From Alphaproteobacteria bacterium (GTDB taxonomy: Bacteria > Pseudomonadota > Alphaproteobacteria > Rhodobacterales > Rhodobacteraceae): 7,265 bases of DNA. Positions 1-5,656 of this stretch are shown here, in pieces; the stretch's first letter is position 1; each line of letters starts with the position of its first letter. The notes under the pieces were generated by a model. It did no database searches, had not been told where the DNA came from, and saw only the letters and a program-made list of their open reading frames with translations. Location of the stretch: NCBI GenBank assembly GCA_030424705.1, contig JAUHWJ010000086.1:1-7265 (forward strand), in the 5' to 3' direction. The position numbers and the translations under genes are program-made.

Positions 1-91
1 GGACGACGTGCTCGTGACCTACACGCGCGGCTCGATCCTCTTCGAGAACCAGAACGCCGGGGCGTTCGGGGAGGATGATTTCATCTTCTGA
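1..91 (+). CDS. 3' end of an RTX-type secreted protein, upstream paralogue of the FG-GAP/RTX gene (partial)
   Basis: The frame starting at base 2 is open from the window edge and ends in TGA at 89-91. It encodes the last 29 residues, finishing in FGEDDFIF. This tail matches the C-terminus of the complete gene at 196-2424 except for two residues (Ala-Gly in place of Glu-Thr) and one silent change. In RTX proteins this region is the cap after the calcium-binding repeats and carries the uncleaved type I secretion signal. The remainder of the gene lies outside the window, so whether it also has FG-GAP blades cannot be seen. The matching sequence continues past the stop, so I infer a recent tandem paralogue rather than a merely related domain. 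Confidence 0.85.
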   Translation, partial: DDVLVTYTRGSILFENQNAGAFGEDDFIF

Positions 92-112
92 CGCCGGTCA
101 GAGCGCGCCGAG
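1..112 (+). repeat. Left copy of a ~112-bp direct repeat marking a tandem duplication
   Basis: Bases 1-112 align without gaps to 2334-2445 with five mismatches: four adjacent ones at 57-60 and one at 76. The repeat covers the end of the RTX coding region plus 21 bases after the stop. In the right-hand copy those 21 bases contain the last codons (Leu-Gly-Ala-Leu-stop) of the opposing DUF1737 gene. Identity ends at 112/113. The left edge is cut by the window, so the true repeat is at least 112 bp. Confidence 0.9.
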
Positions 113-157
113 CTGCCCTTCTCGCCGTGTCCAAATGCAATTGGTGAAATGGAGGTT

Positions 158-169
158 TGCGTTTACGCA
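158..169. promoter_or_regulatory. Short inverted repeat in the leader of the FG-GAP/RTX gene
   Basis: TGCGT and ACGCA form perfect five-base arms around a TT spacer, ending 13 bases upstream of the Shine-Dalgarno sequence of the gene starting at 196. It could be a small operator or a weak leader hairpin. No known regulator motif was recognised. I see no convincing -35/-10 pair in 113-195, so the promoter position is unassigned. Confidence 0.25.
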
Positions 170-182
170 TCGGAAACCACTT

Positions 183-187
183 GGAGG
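183..187 (+). promoter_or_regulatory. Ribosome binding site that sets the FG-GAP/RTX gene start
   Basis: GGAGG lies 8 bases before the ATG at 196. The only longer in-frame option is a TTG at 157. A GGAGG at 151-155 is only one base from that TTG, too close to serve it. ATG 196 is therefore preferred. Confidence 0.75.
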
Positions 188-195
188 GCGCTCCG

Positions 196-2424
196 ATGCT
201 TGAAGCGACGACTCTTGGCGACCTCGATCCGGCGGAGGGGTTCCGGATCGACGGCGAGTTCACTCTCTCGCGCACCGGCGTGGCGGTCGCCGTCGGGGAT
301 GTGAACGGGGACGGGTTCGCGGACTTCATCGTCGGCGCCCCGCAATCGACGACCGCGGACCCTTCCGGCGGAAAGGTCCATGTGATCTTCGGAACCGCCT
401 CCGGCCTCCCCGCCGCGACGGAGGTCGCCGCGCTGGACGGCGTGAACGGCTTCACCCTCGTCGGCGAGGCCGAGGACGACCAGGCGGGCTTCTCCCTCGC
501 GGTCGGCGACGTGAACGGCGACGGGATCGACGACGTCGTGGTCGGCGCCCGCTACGCAGCCGCGAACGGCGCGTCCGCCGGCGCGGCCTATGTGGTCTTC
601 GGCAAGACAAGCGCCTTCGGGGCGGAGGTCTCGTTGTCGTCCCTTACTGGCGACAACGGCTTCCGCTTCGTCGGCGGCGCGGGGGACGTCGCCGGCTGGT
701 CCGTCGCGGCGGGCGACGTGAACGGGGACGGGATCGACGACGTGCTGGTCGGCGCGTGGGGCGAGAGCTTCGGCGCCTCCGGCTACGAGAACGCCGGCGC
801 CGTCCATGTGATCTTCGGAACGCGGGACGGCTTCTATGCAAGCTCCGACGCCGGCGATCTCAACGGCGGGAACGGCTTCACGCTCTTCGGCCAGACGGCG
901 AACGGCCAGGTCGGCTACGCCGTTTCCTTCGCCGGGGACGTAAACGGCGACGGGATCGGGGACATCGTGATCGGCGCGCCGGGCTTCGATTACTACGCGC
1001 CCATGCCGGGCTCCGCCTTCGTCGTCTTCGGCGCCGCCGCCAGCCCCCTTTCTCCCGGCCCGGCCTTTCGTCTCCTCTCGCCGTTTCTGCTCCAGGACGG
1101 AACGCAGGCGTTCCGGATCGGCGGGTCGGAGACGAACGACCTTGCCGGAACTTCCGTCTCCTCGGCGGGGGATGTGAACGGCGACGGCTTCGACGACCTC
1201 ATCGTGGGCGCGCCGGGCGCGGACGGCTCCACCGGGGCGGCGCATGTGGTTTTCGGGAAGGCGGGCGGCTTCGGCCCGGTCCTCGATCCCTCGACGCTGG
1301 ACGGGACCAACGGCTTCCGGATCGTCGGCGGGGAAGCCTATGACCAGGCGGGGGCCGCGGTCGCCGCCGCCGGCGACGTGAACAATGACGGGTTCGACGA
1401 CCTCCTCGTCTTCGCGCCCGCCGGCGGCCCGGCCGGAACCGGCGTCGGCCCGGGGGCCTCCGTCGACAGGGCCGCCACGTTCCTCGTTTTCGGCAAGGCC
1501 GGCGGCTTTGCCGCCGAGATCGACCTCGGCGCGCTGAAGGCGGCGGACGGGCTGAGATTCGACAGCGCGAGCGTTCGGGACAATGCCGGCCAGTCGCTCG
1601 CCGCGGCGGGGGACCTGAACGGGGACGGGTTCGAGGACGTCCTGCTCGGCGCGCCCGGCGTCGTCGCCGGGAAGGGCGCGGTCTTCGCCCTCTTCGGCGG
1701 CGAGGTCGCGGCTCCGCCCGTCACCCCGCCCGTCACCCCGCCCGTCACGCCTCCGGTCACGCCGCCCGTGACGCCTCCGGTCACCCCGCCCGTCACGCCG
1801 CCGGTGACGCCCCCCGTCACGCCCCCTGTGACCCCGCCCGTCTCGCCGCCGACGGCGCCGCCGGCCGGCCCCACGCCGGGCGACGACAACCTGAGCGGGA
1901 CGGGCGGGCCGGACCGGATCGCTGCGCTGGCCGGAGACGATACGGTCAGGGGCCGCGGCGGCGACGACACCCTGCTCGGCCAGGCGGGGGAGGACATCCT
2001 CCGCGGCGGCGGCGGCGACGACAGCCTCGTGGGCGGCGGCGGCGCGGACCGGATGTTCGGCCAGGGCGCGAACGACACGCTGAAGGGCGGCGGGGCGGCG
2101 GACTTCCTGAAAGGCGGCGGTGGGGCCGACCGGCTGATCGGCGGCGGCGGCTCGGACACGATCGAGGGCGGCAAGGGCGCCGATACGATGAAGGGCGGCG
2201 CTGGGGCGGACCTCTTCCGCTTCGCACCGGGGGACGGGGCGGATGTGATCCGGCGCTTCCAGCAGGGGGCCGATCAGGTCGAGTTCAAGCGCGGCGTTTC
2301 GGGCTTCGAAGATCTACGGATCGAGCAGCAGGGGGACGACGTGCTCGTGACCTACACGCGCGGCTCGATCCTCTTCGAGAACCAGAACGAAACGGCGTTC
2401 GGGGAGGACGATTTCATCTTCTGA
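196..2424 (+). CDS. Secreted seven-bladed FG-GAP propeller protein with RTX calcium-binding C-terminus
   Basis: This 742-residue protein is built of three parts. First come seven FG-GAP repeats whose calcium loops (consensus D-V-N-G-D-G-x-x-D followed by hydrophobics and G-A-P) begin near residues 33, 103, 172, 246, 324, 392 and 471. Seven repeats spaced about 70-80 residues apart fit a complete integrin-alpha-like beta-propeller, and every loop keeps its acidic residues. Next is a linker of ten Pro-Pro-Val-Thr units plus one Pro-Pro-Val-Ser (507-550). Last are 13 nine-residue RTX units (562-678) and a C-terminal cap ending FGEDDFIF. There is no N-terminal signal peptide, as expected for export by a type I (ABC/HlyD/TolC-type) system using a C-terminal signal. 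No catalytic motif is visible. A calcium-stabilised surface or extracellular binding or adhesion protein is the likely role, but the ligand is unknown. No transporter genes lie in the window. The gene is the downstream member of an apparent tandem pair. Confidence 0.93.
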   Translation: MLEATTLGDLDPAEGFRIDGEFTLSRTGVAVAVGDVNGDGFADFIVGAPQSTTADPSGGKVHVIFGTASGLPAATEVAALDGVNGFTLVGEAEDDQAGFSLAVGDVNGDGIDDVVVGARYAAANGASAGAAYVVFGKTSAFGAEVSLSSLTGDNGFRFVGGAGDVAGWSVAAGDVNGDGIDDVLVGAWGESFGASGYENAGAVHVIFGTRDGFYASSDAGDLNGGNGFTLFGQTANGQVGYAVSFAGDVNGDGIGDIVIGAPGFDYYAPMPGSAFVVFGAAASPLSPGPAFRLLSPFLLQDGTQAFRIGGSETNDLAGTSVSSAGDVNGDGFDDLIVGAPGADGSTGAAHVVFGKAGGFGPVLDPSTLDGTNGFRIVGGEAYDQAGAAVAAAGDVNNDGFDDLLVFAPAGGPAGTGVGPGASVDRAATFLVFGKAGGFAAEIDLGALKAADGLRFDSASVRDNAGQSLAAAGDLNGDGFEDVLLGAPGVVAGKGAVFALFGGEVAAPPVTPPVTPPVTPPVTPPVTPPVTPPVTPPVTPPVTPPVTPPVSPPTAPPAGPTPGDDNLSGTGGPDRIAALAGDDTVRGRGGDDTLLGQAGEDILRGGGGDDSLVGGGGADRMFGQGANDTLKGGGAADFLKGGGGADRLIGGGGSDTIEGGKGADTMKGGAGADLFRFAPGDGADVIRRFQQGADQVEFKRGVSGFEDLRIEQQGDDVLVTYTRGSILFENQNETAFGEDDFIF
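1714..1845 (+). repeat. 12-bp minisatellite encoding a Pro-Pro-Val-Thr linker
   Basis: Eleven consecutive 12-base units encode ten Pro-Pro-Val-Thr and one Pro-Pro-Val-Ser, joining the propeller to the RTX domain. The units differ at third codon positions (CCG/CCC/CCT, GTC/GTG, ACC/ACG), so the array is not freshly expanded. Peptides of this kind are usually extended, stiff and protease-resistant spacers. Because the unit is a multiple of three, slippage would change linker length without breaking the frame. Confidence 0.92.
1879..2229 (+). repeat. RTX nonapeptide array, 13 units of 27 bp
   Basis: Residues 562-678 of the FG-GAP/RTX protein fall into 13 units of exactly nine residues, close to the consensus G-x-D-x-L-x-G-G-x. 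Examples are GDDTLLGQA, GDDSLVGGG and GADRLIGGG. Such arrays form a parallel beta-roll that binds calcium and folds outside the cell after type I export. Units 6 and 7 start with Ala instead of Gly. The last unit runs into the capping segment containing D-x-I-x-x-F. Confidence 0.92.
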
Positions 2425-2445
2425 CGCCGGTCAGAGCGCGCCGAG
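2334..2445 (+). repeat. Right copy of the ~112-bp direct repeat
   Basis: This is the partner of 1-112, offset by 2333 bp, with 107 of 112 bases identical by hand alignment. It spans the C-terminal coding region of the FG-GAP/RTX gene, the 6-base gap, and the last five codons (including stop) of the minus-strand DUF1737 gene. Beyond 2445 the sequence continues as an intact DUF1737 gene. This side therefore looks like the original junction, and 112/113 the duplication-created one. Confidence 0.9.
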
Positions 2446-2634
2446 TTTCATCTCCGGCGCATACGCCGCGTCCACCTCCTTCACCACGGCCTGGCCGCAG
2501 CGCATCACGCCGCGCGCGGCGTCGAAGGCGTAGACCGGGCCGCCGTGGAGGGACCATCCGGCGGCGAGCGCGGCGGTGACCTTGTGGCAGAAGGCGGAGG
2601 TGTCGTCCTCCGTCAGAAGTCGATAGGCGAGCAT
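2431..2634 (-). CDS. DUF1737 domain small protein
   Basis: This 67-residue cytosolic protein begins MLAYRLLTEDD. It contains the family features: an N-terminal Y-R-L-L-T segment, F-C-H-K-V near residues 15-19, a G-W-x-L-H-G-G-P stretch near 26-33, and C-G-Q-A-V-V-K-E-V at 46-54. DUF1737 proteins have no established function. The ATG at 2634 lies 5 bases after the stop of the NnrU gene, so the two are probably cotranscribed and translationally coupled. No strong Shine-Dalgarno is visible. The gene converges on the FG-GAP/RTX gene with only 6 bases between the stops. Its last codons fall in the duplicated segment. Confidence 0.88.
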   Translation of the reverse strand: MLAYRLLTEDDTSAFCHKVTAALAAGWSLHGGPVYAFDAARGVMRCGQAVVKEVDAAYAPEMKLGAL

Positions 2635-2639
2635 CGGCG

Positions 2640-3206
2640 TCACATCGGGAAGGGGCTGACGCCGAAGAGCCAGCCATGGGCGAAGACGATCACGGCGAAG
2701 ACGCCGAGCGAGAGCAGCGCCGCCTTCGCCTCGGCCCCCCAGCCGCCCCAGCGCGGCGGCGCCCAGCCGGCGGAGCGGCGGTTGATCATCCACATCATGC
2801 CGAGCGACCAGACCAGCATCCCCCCGAAGAGGAGGATCGAGGCGCTGTCCCCGTTCACGAGAAGATGCGAAAGCCCCCAGACGGCGACGCCGGTGAGCAT
2901 CGGATGGCGCAGCTTCGTCGCGATCCAGGCCTTCGCGCCGCCGACGGCGAAAAGCCAGACGGCGAGGAGCATCATCAGGTTGTTGAGATGGACGCCCCAG
3001 GCCGGCGGGTCGTAGATGGGGACGAAAGCCGCCTGCTGATATCCGATCACCATGAGGACGATCGCCAGCGCCGCGTCGAGCGAGAACAGGCCCTTGTAGG
3101 GCCCCTCCCCGATCGCGTCGATCAGCCGCTCCCGCACGCCCGGAAGGGCGGAGGGAAGGAAATGGCCCGCGCACCAGAGCGCGAAGCCTGCGGCGAGGAT
3201 CAGCAT
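2640..3206 (-). CDS. NnrU family integral membrane protein
   Basis: This 188-residue hydrophobic protein has about five or six predicted membrane spans (roughly residues 1-20, 40-60, 72-95, 104-118, 122-140 and 160-182). NnrU signatures are R-H-P-M-L-T-G at 100-106 and S-H-L-L-V-N-G-D at 113-120, and His15, His101 and His114 are candidate haem or metal ligands. The family was named from a gene associated with nitrite and nitric oxide metabolism in Rhodobacter, and it is related to plant zeta-carotene isomerase Z-ISO. Its biochemical role in most bacteria is not settled. No denitrification genes are adjacent here, so I do not assign that pathway. The ATG at 3206 follows an AAGGAGA Shine-Dalgarno. 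The gene starts 30 bases after the upstream CoA-lyase gene and ends 5 bases before the DUF1737 start, fitting one operon. Confidence 0.9.
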   Translation of the reverse strand: MLILAAGFALWCAGHFLPSALPGVRERLIDAIGEGPYKGLFSLDAALAIVLMVIGYQQAAFVPIYDPPAWGVHLNNLMMLLAVWLFAVGGAKAWIATKLRHPMLTGVAVWGLSHLLVNGDSASILLFGGMLVWSLGMMWMINRRSAGWAPPRWGGWGAEAKAALLSLGVFAVIVFAHGWLFGVSPFPM

Positions 3207-3236
3207 GGAGATCTCCTTTCGCGGCGCACGATGCCC

Positions 3237-4109
3237 TCAGCCCATGTCGGCTTCAAGACGGCGGATCGCCTCGGCCTCGGCCAGCAGGCGCCGCGCCGTC
3301 TCGACATGGAGGTTCTCCACGATCCGCCCGTTCACCACCGCGACGCCGCCGCCCTTCGCCACCACCGCCTCATAGGCGGCGAGCTGCGCCCGCGCCTCCT
3401 CCAGCGCCGCCTCGGAGGGGCCGAACACGTCGTTGGCGACGGCGATCTGGTCCGGATGGATCAGCGTCTTGCCGTCGAAACCCATCGCCCGCCCCTGTTC
3501 GCATTCGGCGCGGAGCGCCGCCTGGTCGCGGAATGCGTTGCAGACCCCGTCGAGGCAGGCCAGCCCCTCCGCCCGCGCCGCGAGAAGCGCGAGGCCGAGG
3601 GCGGGGAGGACAGGCGCGCGGCCTGGAACATGCTCCGCCCGCAATTCCTTCACGAGGTCGTTCGTCCCCATCACGAATCCGCCGATGCGGGGATGGGCGG
3701 CGGCGATGGCGGCGGCGTTCAGCACGCCCTTCGGCGTCTCGATCATCGCCCAGATCGCGATTTCCGGCGCGGAGGCGCTCATCGCGGCGACGGCGACGAC
3801 CATCGCCGGGCTCTCGACCTTCGGGACGAGGATCGCGTGGGGCCGCGCCGCAGTCGCCGCCGCCACGTCCGCCGGGCCCCATTCGGTCTCGAGCCCGTTG
3901 ACGCGGATCATCACCTCGCGCGCGCCGAAGCCCGCGCGCATCTCCTCGATCACCAGCCCGCGCGCGGCCTCCTTTTCCTCCGGCGGGGTCGCGTCCTCGA
4001 GGTCGAGGATCAGCGCGTCCGCCGGCAGCGTCCGCGCCTTTTCCAGCGCGCGGGCGCGGCTCCCCGGCATGTATAGGACGGAACGGCGGGGGCGGGGCGT
4101 CGCGGGCAT
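3237..4109 (-). CDS. mcl2: CitE/HpcH family CoA-ester lyase, probable (3S)-malyl-CoA thioesterase
   Basis: This 290-residue soluble TIM-barrel enzyme belongs to the CitE/malyl-CoA lyase family. Visible motifs are R-R-S-V-L-Y-M-P-G-S at 8-17, L-D-L-E-D-A at 35-40, R-V-N-G-L with Arg69, P-K-V-E at 96-99, Met-Ile-Glu124-Thr-Pro, G-T-N-D-L with Asp151, and G-F-D-G-K-T-L-I-H-P in the C-terminal third. The Arg/Glu/Asp set is the expected CoA-ester and Mg2+ site. Length and motifs resemble the Rhodobacter Mcl2 type. That enzyme hydrolyses (3S)-malyl-CoA to malate and CoA at the end of the ethylmalonyl-CoA pathway of acetate assimilation. Citrate lyase beta subunit-like or another malyl-CoA/citramalyl-CoA lyase is the main alternative. 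The ATG at 4109 has an AAGGAG Shine-Dalgarno 6 bases upstream; the frame is open further upstream, but that stretch has no coding character. It is the first gene of the mcl2-nnrU-DUF1737 cluster. The family call is firm; the thioesterase assignment is moderate. Confidence 0.88.
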   Translation of the reverse strand: MPATPRPRRSVLYMPGSRARALEKARTLPADALILDLEDATPPEEKEAARGLVIEEMRAGFGAREVMIRVNGLETEWGPADVAAATAARPHAILVPKVESPAMVVAVAAMSASAPEIAIWAMIETPKGVLNAAAIAAAHPRIGGFVMGTNDLVKELRAEHVPGRAPVLPALGLALLAARAEGLACLDGVCNAFRDQAALRAECEQGRAMGFDGKTLIHPDQIAVANDVFGPSEAALEEARAQLAAYEAVVAKGGGVAVVNGRIVENLHVETARRLLAEAEAIRRLEADMG

Positions 4110-4252
4110 GGCGTCTCCTTCGGCTGCGGAAAGGGTTAACGGGGAATCGGGCGGCGCGCAATTTGGGCCGAAAGTCGCGGCGGGACGGGCCTTGCGCGAA
4201 TCGGGGCGCTGCGGCAGAAAGAGAACAAGAGGAGAACATTTGGGAGGCTGCG
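4110..4252. promoter_or_regulatory. Divergent intergenic region with presumed back-to-back promoters
   Basis: These 143 bases separate the divergent lyase and SnoaL-like genes and must hold promoters for both. On the minus strand, TTGCGC and TAACCC (the latter within GGGTTAAC near 4132-4140) are 17 bases apart and could be a weak -35/-10 pair for the lyase operon. I see no convincing promoter for the plus-strand gene and no operator palindrome beyond GTTAAC. Confidence 0.35.
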
Positions 4253-4630
4253 ATGACTCTGGCGGAGGTCGCCGAGGCGCTGGTGAAGGGATGCCGCGAG
4301 GGGCGGGAGCGGGAAGGGCTGAAGGCGCTCTACGCGCCGGACGCCGTCTCGGTCGAGGCGGAGGCGACGCCCGGCGCGGGGCGGGAGACGGCGGGGCTCG
4401 TCGGCATCGAGGGCAAGCATGATTGGTGGGACGCGAATTTCGAGGTGACGGGCGGGGAGGTTTCCGGCCCCTATCTCCACGCGCCGGACCGGTTCGCCGT
4501 GATCTTCTCGATGCAGGGCCGCCCGAAGGCGGGCGGCGAGCCCTTCTCCATGCAGGAGGTCGCGCTTTACACCGTCTCGGGCGGCAGGATCGTGCGGGAG
4601 GAGTTCTTCGCCGCGCCTCGGTCCGGCTAG
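4253..4630 (+). CDS. SnoaL-like / NTF2-fold family protein
   Basis: This 125-residue soluble protein has the alpha+beta cone layout of the SnoaL/NTF2 superfamily. An N-terminal helix (M-T-L-A-E-V-A-E-A-L) is followed by L-Y-A-P-D-A-V-S-V-E near 26-35, G-I-E-G-K-H-D-W-W near 51-59, and late beta strands with F-A-V-I-F-S-M, E-V-A-L-Y-T-V and G-G-R-I-V-R-E-E-F-F. Members include small isomerases, cyclases and orphan ligand binders. No substrate can be assigned from sequence. The ATG at 4253 is chosen because GGGAGG ends 5 bases upstream; an upstream in-frame ATG at 4163 would add residues without coding character. It is transcribed divergently from the lyase gene and converges on ppk2 with a 21-base gap and no clear terminator between. 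Confidence 0.85.
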   Translation: MTLAEVAEALVKGCREGREREGLKALYAPDAVSVEAEATPGAGRETAGLVGIEGKHDWWDANFEVTGGEVSGPYLHAPDRFAVIFSMQGRPKAGGEPFSMQEVALYTVSGGRIVREEFFAAPRSG

Positions 4631-4651
4631 GTGGCGCGGCCCTGCCCGCTT

Positions 4652-5596
4652 TCAGCGCGCCCGCAGCGCGGGATGCGCCCCGACCGCGAAGAGATCGTCG
4701 GACGAGTGCAACACGTGGCTCGCATGGCCGACGATCAGCGGATCTGGCGCCGTCGCCACGGTCTCGTCCTTGTCCGGGTAGTCGAGCCCCGACAGGAAAT
4801 GCCGCATGCAGTTCAGGCGCGCGCGCTTCTTGCACTTCGACTTGACGATGGTCCAAGGCGCGTCCGCCGTGTCGGTGTAGAAGAACGTCGCCTCCTTAGC
4901 TTCGGTATATTCATGCCATCGGTCGAGGCTTGCGAGGTCGATCGGGCTCAGTTTCCAGCGCTTCAGCGGATCGGTTTCACGTTCCTTGAAGCGGCGGCGC
5001 TGCTCTTCCGGCGTGACGGAGAACCAGTACTTGAAGAGCCTGACGCCTGAACGGACAAGCATTCTTTCAAATTCCGGCGCCTGCCGCATGAATTCCAGGT
5101 ACTCGTTGGCCGAGCAGAAGCCCATTACGCGCTCTACTCCGGCGCGATTGTACCAGGATCTGTCGTAGAAGACCATTTCGCCTGATGTCGGCAGATGCTC
5201 GACATAGCGCTGGAAATACCATTGCCCGAGTTCGCGTTCCGAAGGCTTGGCGAGTGCGACGACCCGCGCGAAGCGCGGATTGAGATGTTCCGTGAATCGC
5301 TTGATCGTGCCGCCCTTTCCCGCGGCGTCCCGCCCTTCGAAGAGGATCACGAATTTCTGCCCCTCCTCCTGCGCCCATTTCTGAACCTTGAGAAGCTCGG
5401 CCTGGAGGCGCGCCTTTTCGGCCTCATAGAGTTTGCGCGCGAGTCTGTAGGGATAGGGGTATCGCCCGGTCTCGAAGACGTTGCGGATCGTCTCCTGAGC
5501 GGCCTTCGGCGGGAGCTGGTCCGGATGAGCCGCAGGGGCGAGTTCCTCCGCAGGTTCGGGCGCCGGCTCCAGAATGCCTGAAATCGCTTCGCTCAT
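4652..5596 (-). CDS. ppk2: Polyphosphate kinase 2 (class I PPK2)
   Basis: This 314-residue cytosolic enzyme uses inorganic polyphosphate to phosphorylate nucleoside diphosphates (ADP or GDP) to triphosphates; the reverse reaction is also known in the family. It has the single-domain PPK2 layout. Walker A G-R-D-A-A-G-K-G-G is at 88-96, the Walker B/acidic motif F-Y-D-R-S-W-Y-N-R-A-G-V-E-R-V is at 143-157, and the lid follows F-S-V-T-P-E-E-Q-R-R-R-F, with D-P-L-K-R-W-K-L-S-P-I-D after it. An Ala/Pro/Glu-rich N-terminal tail (about 1-30) is likely disordered. The ATG at 5596 is favoured over an in-frame GTG at 5611 because the bases between them form its Shine-Dalgarno. The coding region is clearly less GC-rich than the neighbouring genes. 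A perfect FNR-type box lies about 67 bases upstream of the start, suggesting redox control. The family is certain; class I versus another subclass is likely but not proven. Confidence 0.96.
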   Translation of the reverse strand: MSEAISGILEPAPEPAEELAPAAHPDQLPPKAAQETIRNVFETGRYPYPYRLARKLYEAEKARLQAELLKVQKWAQEEGQKFVILFEGRDAAGKGGTIKRFTEHLNPRFARVVALAKPSERELGQWYFQRYVEHLPTSGEMVFYDRSWYNRAGVERVMGFCSANEYLEFMRQAPEFERMLVRSGVRLFKYWFSVTPEEQRRRFKERETDPLKRWKLSPIDLASLDRWHEYTEAKEATFFYTDTADAPWTIVKSKCKKRARLNCMRHFLSGLDYPDKDETVATAPDPLIVGHASHVLHSSDDLFAVGAHPALRAR

Positions 5597-5601
5597 CTCT
5601 C

Positions 5602-5607
5602 TCTCCC
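5602..5607 (-). promoter_or_regulatory. Ribosome binding site that sets the ppk2 start
   Basis: On the minus strand a purine run (GAGGGAGAGAG) sits directly before the ATG at 5596, with AGGGAG about 5 bases away. The alternative GTG at 5611 would place this run inside the coding sequence and has no comparable site of its own, so ATG 5596 is preferred. Confidence 0.6.
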
Positions 5608-5656
5608 TCACTTGCGCCGCCCTGTTGAAGCCTCACGTCCTCAGGATCTCGCCGCA

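Noticed and set aside
92..112. A second DUF1737 gene fragment as a pseudogene
   Set aside because: Only the last five codons including the stop are present. They are better described as the tail of the duplicated segment than as a broken gene.
163..1245. Minus-strand open frame antisense to the propeller domain
   Set aside because: Its sequence is periodic because the sense strand encodes FG-GAP repeats. It has Arg/Ala/Val-rich low-complexity content and no family match.
1714..1845. CRISPR-like short regular repeats
   Set aside because: The units are 12 bp with no spacers and lie in frame inside a coding sequence; they are a proline-rich linker.
1338..2174. Long minus-strand open frame rich in Gly-Gly-Val-Thr repeats, antisense to the FG-GAP/RTX gene
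   Set aside because: It is the reverse reading of the Pro-Pro-Val-Thr and RTX repeats. High GC and repeat structure remove stops, and there is no recognisable domain or ribosome binding site.
2676..4076. Plus-strand open frame across nnrU and the lyase gene
   Set aside because: It is an Arg/His/Glu-rich product of the antisense frame of GC-rich genes. The minus strand encodes well-recognised families across the same bases.
4135..4140. GTTAAC palindrome in the divergent intergenic region as a CtrA-type or other operator
   Set aside because: It is a single six-base palindrome without the paired TTAA-N7-TTAA arrangement, too short to support a named site.
4110..4856. In-frame 5' extension of the lyase gene
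   Set aside because: The extension is Arg/Pro-rich shadow sequence overlapping the SnoaL-like gene, and ATG 4109 has a good Shine-Dalgarno and matches the start of the family.
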